From: Rugamonas sp045984285
Lineage (GTDB): Bacteria; Pseudomonadota; Gammaproteobacteria; Burkholderiales; Burkholderiaceae_D
Length of the DNA: 64,000 bases
Direction: 5' to 3'
Assembly (NCBI RefSeq): GCF_045984285.3
Contig: NZ_JBJQIK030000002.1
Coordinates: forward strand, 124,001 to 188,000
The stretch's first letter is position 1; every line of letters begins with the position of its first letter. Shown here piece after piece: positions 61,459 to 64,000 of the stretch. The notes beneath the pieces were generated by a model. It worked only from the letters and a program-made list of their open reading frames with translations, was not told the origin of the DNA and did no database searches. The translations under genes were made by a program, and so were the position numbers.

Positions 61459-62055
61459 ATGACCGAAAACTTCTTCCAGACCTTCATCCTGCTGCTGCTT
61501 GTTACCGACCCATTCGGCAACGTGCCCTTGTTCGCGACGGCGCTGCAGCCGGTGCCGCATGCGCGGCGCAGCAAGATCGTGATCCGCGAATGCCTGATCG
61601 CGTTTGCCGTGCTGCTGATCTTCATGTTCTTCGGCCGCCACTTCCTGGCGGCGCTGCACCTGTCGGAAGTTTCGTTGCGCATTGCGGGTAGCGTGATCCT
61701 GCTGCTGATTGCGATCCGCATGGTGTTCCCGCATCCGGACGGCGTGCTGGGCAAGACGGAAGGCGGCGAGCCCTTCATCGTACCGCTGGCGATTCCGGCG
61801 CTGGCCGGTCCTTCGGCGCTGGCCACGGTGCTGCTGTTCTCGCGCGAAAGCACGGGCGAGGTGATGATTCACGTCGCCGCGCTGTCTTCGGTGGTGCTGG
61901 TATGGCTGGCCGTGTTCCTCGGCGCGGAAAAGCTGCAGAAGGTCCTGGGCACGCAGGTAATGACGGCCTTCGAGCGCCTGATGGGCCTGATCCTCGCCGC
62001 CATGTCGGTCGAAATGCTGCTCGGCGGCATCCGCGAATTCGTCAAAACCCTGTAG
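61459..62055 (+). CDS. MarC-family membrane protein
   Basis: A 198-residue inner-membrane protein with six likely membrane segments: FFQTFILLLLVTDPFGNVPL, CLIAFAVLLIFMFFGRHFLA, LRIAGSVILLLIAIRMVF, IVPLAIPALAGPSALATVLL, AALSSVVLVWLAVFLGAE and MGLILAAMSVEMLLGGI. DPFGNVP and PLAIPALAGPS are MarC/UPF0056 signatures. The family's transport role is unknown; early links to antibiotic resistance were not upheld. ATG 61459 follows AAGGGGAAAG. Confidence 0.92.
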   Translation: MTENFFQTFILLLLVTDPFGNVPLFATALQPVPHARRSKIVIRECLIAFAVLLIFMFFGRHFLAALHLSEVSLRIAGSVILLLIAIRMVFPHPDGVLGKTEGGEPFIVPLAIPALAGPSALATVLLFSRESTGEVMIHVAALSSVVLVWLAVFLGAEKLQKVLGTQVMTAFERLMGLILAAMSVEMLLGGIREFVKTL

Positions 62056-62064
62056 ACGGCAGGC

Positions 62065-62128
62065 ACTGACACCTTAGGGTCAGGCCCCACTTGTCAGTGA
62101 CAGCGGTGCCTGACCCCACGGTGTCAGT
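62065..62128. repeat. Long inverted repeat between marC and uvrB
   Basis: Arms 62065-62085 (ACTGACACC, TTA, GGGTCAGGC) and 62108-62128 match as inverted copies except for three central bases. The centre contains the small dyad TGTCA-G-TGACA (62093-62103). There is no T-run. It fills the space between the convergent ends of marC and uvrB and differs from the REP-like family. Confidence 0.75.
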
Positions 62129-62130
62129 GT

Positions 62131-64000
62131 CTATTTTCCGGTGATGGAGATGACGTCGGCGCCGGGGGCACCGAAGAGCTGCTCTTTCAGCAGGTGCAGC
62201 TGGTCGCGCACCTGCGCGGCTTTCTCGAATTCGAGATTCTTGGCGTGCTCGATCATCAGCTTTTCGAGGCGCTTGATCTCTTTCGAGACCTGCTTCTCGT
62301 TCATCGACTCGTACTTCGCCGCTTCCTGCGCCACTTCGCGATCCGCCGTCTGCTTGTTCGGGTCGTAGACACCGTCGATCATGTCCTTGATGACCTTGGA
62401 CACGCCGCGCGCCACAATGCCGTGCTTCTCGTTGTGCGCAATCTGCTTGGCGCGGCGGCGCTCGGTTTCGTCGATCGCGCGCTTCATCGAATCCGTCATC
62501 TGGTCCGCATACAGGATCGCTACGCCGTTCAGGTTACGCGCCGCACGGCCGATGGTCTGGATCAGTGAGCGCTCGGAACGCAGGAAGCCTTCCTTGTCGG
62601 CATCCAGGATCGCCACCAGCGATACCTCCGGCAAGTCCAGGCCTTCGCGCAGCAGGTTGATGCCTACCACCACATCGAAGGTGCCGATGCGCAGGTCGCG
62701 CAGGATCTCCACCCGCTCCACGGTCTCGATATCGCTGTGCAGGTAGCGCACCTTGATGCCGTGGTCGCCCAGGTATTCGGTCAACTGCTCGGACATGCGC
62801 TTGGTCAGCGTCGTCACCAGCACGCGCTCGTTCTTCGCAATGCGGTCCTGTATCTCGGACATCAAATCGTCGACCTGCGAGCGGGCAGGGCGCACGATGA
62901 CCTGCGGGTCGACCAGGCCGGTCGGGCGCACCACCTGTTCCACCACCTGGTCCGCATGCTTCTGCTCATACTCGGCCGGCGTGGCCGATACGAACACGGT
63001 CTGCCGCATCTTGCGCTCGAACTCTTCGAACTTCAGCGGCCGGTTGTCCAGCGCGGACGGCAGGCGGAAGCCGTAGTCCACCAGGTTGGTCTTGCGTGAA
63101 CGGTCGCCGTTGTACATGGCGGACAGCTGGCCCACCAGCACGTGCGATTCGTCGAGGAACATCAGCGCATCGGTCGGCAGGTAGTCGATCAGCGTGGGCG
63201 GCGGCTCGCCCGGCATGGCGCCCGACAGGTGCCGCGAGTAGTTCTCGATGCCCTTGGTGAAGCCGATTTCGGCCATCATCTCCAGGTCGAAGCGGGTGCG
63301 CTGCTCCAGCCGCTGCTCCTCGATCAGCTTGCCCTCCTGGCGGAAGAATTCGAGCCGGTCGCGCAGCTCGGCCTTGATGCTTTCCACCGCGCGCAGCACG
63401 GTCGAACGCGGCGTCACGTAGTGCGAGCCGGGGTAGACGGTAAAGCGCGGAATCTTCTGCCGCACACGGCCCGTCAGCGGGTCGAACAGCTGGATCGATT
63501 CGATCTCGTCGTCGAACATTTCCAGGCGCACCGCGAGTTCCGCGTGTTCGGCCGGGAAGATGTCGATGGTGTCGCCCCGTACGCGGAAGGTGCCGCGCCC
63601 GAAGTCCACTTCATTGCGCGTGTACTGCATCTGGATCAGGCGCGCGATCACGTCGCGCTGCGCCACCTTGTCCTTGGCGCGCAAGGTCAAAATCATCTGG
63701 TGGTATTCGTTCGGATTACCGATACCGTAAATGGCCGACACGGTGGCCACAATCACCACATCGCGCCGTTCCATCAGCGACTTGGTGCAGGACAGGCGCA
63801 TCTGTTCGATATGCTCATTGATCGAGGAGTCTTTCTCGATGAACAGATCGCGCTGCGGCACATAGGCTTCAGGCTGGTAATAGTCGTAGTACGACACGAA
63901 ATATTCCACCGCATTCTGCGGAAAGAATTCGCGGAACTCGCTGTAGAGCTGGGCTGCCAGCGTCTTGTTCGGCGCAAACACAATGGCCGGGCGGCCCATG
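62131..64000 (-). CDS. uvrB: Excinuclease UvrB, N-terminus beyond window edge
   Basis: The damage-verification helicase of nucleotide excision repair; 623 codons are visible and roughly the first 60 residues lie outside the window. Visible parts: RPAIVFAPNKTLAAQLYSEF (motif Ia), YYDYYQPEAYVP (beta-hairpin that probes damage), FLDESHV, SATPAEYE, VGINLLREGLDLPEVSLVAI, QTIGRAARN (motif VI) and the C-terminal UVR motif (LEKLMIEHAKNLEFEKAAQV). The ATG at 63999 is internal: family members have the Walker A segment before it. Ends 3 bases from the inverted repeat. Confidence 0.98.
   Translation of the reverse strand, partial: MGRPAIVFAPNKTLAAQLYSEFREFFPQNAVEYFVSYYDYYQPEAYVPQRDLFIEKDSSINEHIEQMRLSCTKSLMERRDVVIVATVSAIYGIGNPNEYHQMILTLRAKDKVAQRDVIARLIQMQYTRNEVDFGRGTFRVRGDTIDIFPAEHAELAVRLEMFDDEIESIQLFDPLTGRVRQKIPRFTVYPGSHYVTPRSTVLRAVESIKAELRDRLEFFRQEGKLIEEQRLEQRTRFDLEMMAEIGFTKGIENYSRHLSGAMPGEPPPTLIDYLPTDALMFLDESHVLVGQLSAMYNGDRSRKTNLVDYGFRLPSALDNRPLKFEEFERKMRQTVFVSATPAEYEQKHADQVVEQVVRPTGLVDPQVIVRPARSQVDDLMSEIQDRIAKNERVLVTTLTKRMSEQLTEYLGDHGIKVRYLHSDIETVERVEILRDLRIGTFDVVVGINLLREGLDLPEVSLVAILDADKEGFLRSERSLIQTIGRAARNLNGVAILYADQMTDSMKRAIDETERRRAKQIAHNEKHGIVARGVSKVIKDMIDGVYDPNKQTADREVAQEAAKYESMNEKQVSKEIKRLEKLMIEHAKNLEFEKAAQVRDQLHLLKEQLFGAPGADVISITGK

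Noticed and set aside
63997..63999. ATG near the right edge as the uvrB start
   Set aside because: UvrB proteins have a Walker A segment before this position; the frame continues out of the window.

Overview
The window is a high-GC, gene-dense chromosomal segment of a betaproteobacterium, most likely Oxalobacteraceae (the Massilia/Duganella/Janthinobacterium group). The evidence is the conserved block mdh, gntR, sdhCDAB-sdhE-gltA, odhA-odhB-lpdA and zapE, the pair nlpD-rpoS, a DUF2863-type protein, and the order ispG-hisS-yfgM-bamB-der-hfq-hflX-hflK-hflC-hisZ-purA. No rRNA, tRNA, insertion sequence, prophage or CRISPR array was found. Genus is an inference from gene order and protein types only.

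Region 1 (1-7.4 kb): a truncated unknown gene, a calcineurin-type phosphoesterase, a coiled-coil membrane protein with a 21-bp coding repeat, an exported outer-membrane-type protein, catalase katA with an OxyR-like site in front, an M14 carboxypeptidase coupled to a CYTH protein, a small coiled-coil/TM protein and a DUF2863-type protein. Region 2 (7.6-19.1 kb): the TCA-cycle block. acnA, an MliC-like exported protein, a CitE-like lyase and mdh lie on the minus strand. They diverge from gntR and sdhC-sdhD-sdhA-sdhB-sdhE-gltA on the plus strand. A perfect 16-bp palindrome lies between mdh and gntR. Region 3 (19.1-25.0 kb): accessory genes that separate gltA from odhA: an esterase, an orphan MazF/PemK-type toxin, DUF2200 and DUF1428 proteins, a candidate 42-residue protein, an exported SAM hydroxide adenosyltransferase-type protein, a PAS-PAS-GGDEF-EAL protein and a BlaI-type repressor with a candidate operator.

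Region 4 (25.1-36.4 kb): the 2-oxoglutarate dehydrogenase operon odhA-odhB-pspC-lpdA, preceded by a structured leader that fits the Burkholderiales sucA RNA motif, then zapE, a coiled-coil periplasmic protein, a PP2C phosphatase, a DUF465 protein and a DinG-type Fe-S helicase. Region 5 (36.6-39.0 kb): a two-gene cassette of a TIR-domain protein followed by a KGGxGRT ATPase fused to TPRs. It sits between housekeeping genes and is the best candidate here for an undescribed conflict or signalling system. Region 6 (39.1-64 kb): housekeeping genes surE-pcm-nlpD-rpoS-rlmD, a Bax-inhibitor family protein, ndk, rlmN-pilW-rodZ-ispG-hisS-yfgM-bamB-der, hfq-hflX-hflK-hflC, hisZ-purA, a phosphoribosyltransferase, marC, and uvrB, which runs off the right edge.

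Four copies of a REP/BIME-like paired-hairpin element punctuate gene ends (about 7.5, 22.3, 29.5 and 36.4 kb), and a different long inverted repeat lies between marC and uvrB. No gene-free stretch exceeds 300 bases.
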